From Symbiodinium natans (taxonomy: Eukaryota > Sar > Dinophyceae > Suessiales > Symbiodiniaceae), in NCBI GenBank assembly GCA_905221605.1, contig CAJNDS010002678.1, forward strand, positions 102,001 through 166,000: a DNA stretch of 64,000 nucleotides, written 5' to 3'. Each line of letters opens with the position of its first letter. The first letter of the stretch is position 1. The notes under the pieces are model-generated. The model ran no database searches. It saw only the letters and a program-made list of their open reading frames with translations, and had not been told where the DNA came from. Positions 63,973 to 64,000 of the stretch are shown here, piece after piece. Made by a program: the position numbers and the translations under genes.

Positions 63973-64000
63973 GGGTACATGGGGACTATACGGTATATAA

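Noticed and set aside
63855-64000. A true chromosome end
   Set aside because: Telomere-type arrays occur throughout in both orientations and unique sequence resumes after each one, including at 63973.

Overview
This is nuclear DNA of a eukaryote, most probably a dinoflagellate. The evidence is: (i) introns that can be placed exactly from protein continuity and that use GC-AG, GA-AG or GT-AG borders; (ii) a ubiquitin-like plus ankyrin protein whose N-terminus follows the style common in Symbiodinium-like dinoflagellates (recognised from memory, not searched); (iii) very short exons scattered in repeat-rich DNA; (iv) interspersed TTTAGGG telomere-type arrays. No rRNA, tRNA, CRISPR array or prokaryotic operon structure is visible. 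The arrays occur throughout in both orientations, so this is not a chromosome end.

Layout. Roughly a hundred blocks (by eye) of TTTAGGG/CCCTAAA repeats and many copies of about nine families of short inverted-repeat elements (60-360 bp) break the window into small islands. Many islands read as single exons of 50-130 nt, so few genes appear as long ORFs. Two split genes were rebuilt exon by exon. A predicted M35-type zinc metallopeptidase has ten exons (complement 38170-40708, 395 aa). A ubiquitin-like/ankyrin protein has seven exons (complement 57293-59315, 264 aa). Two-exon pieces with one resolved intron were also found at 51423-51831, 52871-53476, 56150-56740 and around 26248-26500. Uninterrupted reading frames include two related proteins with an AP2 domain followed by two nuclease-like (PD-(D/E)XK-type) modules (complement 13585-14916 and 21164-22534), a small domain protein at complement 1608-1997, and a one-TM protein at complement 60880-61344. 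From about 13 kb to 63 kb most exon-like islands read on the minus strand; plus-strand islands lie near 8-9, 16, 29-31, 36-37, 42-49, 55 and 61 kb.

Main discovery. In the two rebuilt genes every intron is, or contains, one of the inverted-repeat elements. Most introns lie between short direct repeats (GGCA, GGCAA, GGCCC, GAGG, GAGGTAT and similar), as expected of target-site duplications. The duplicated target supplies the unusual donor (GC, GA or GT) and the base after the acceptor AG, so precise splicing restores the original codons. These are introner-type elements caught in many states of decay and nesting. The telomere-type arrays also have a fixed polarity relative to the coding strand: TTTAGGG units sit near intron 5' ends and CCCTAAA units near 3' ends. 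They could pair in the transcript, and in one case a TTTAGGG unit forms the 5' splice site. The AP2/nuclease-like proteins are intronless in this intron-saturated setting and are candidates for mobile or regulatory factors.
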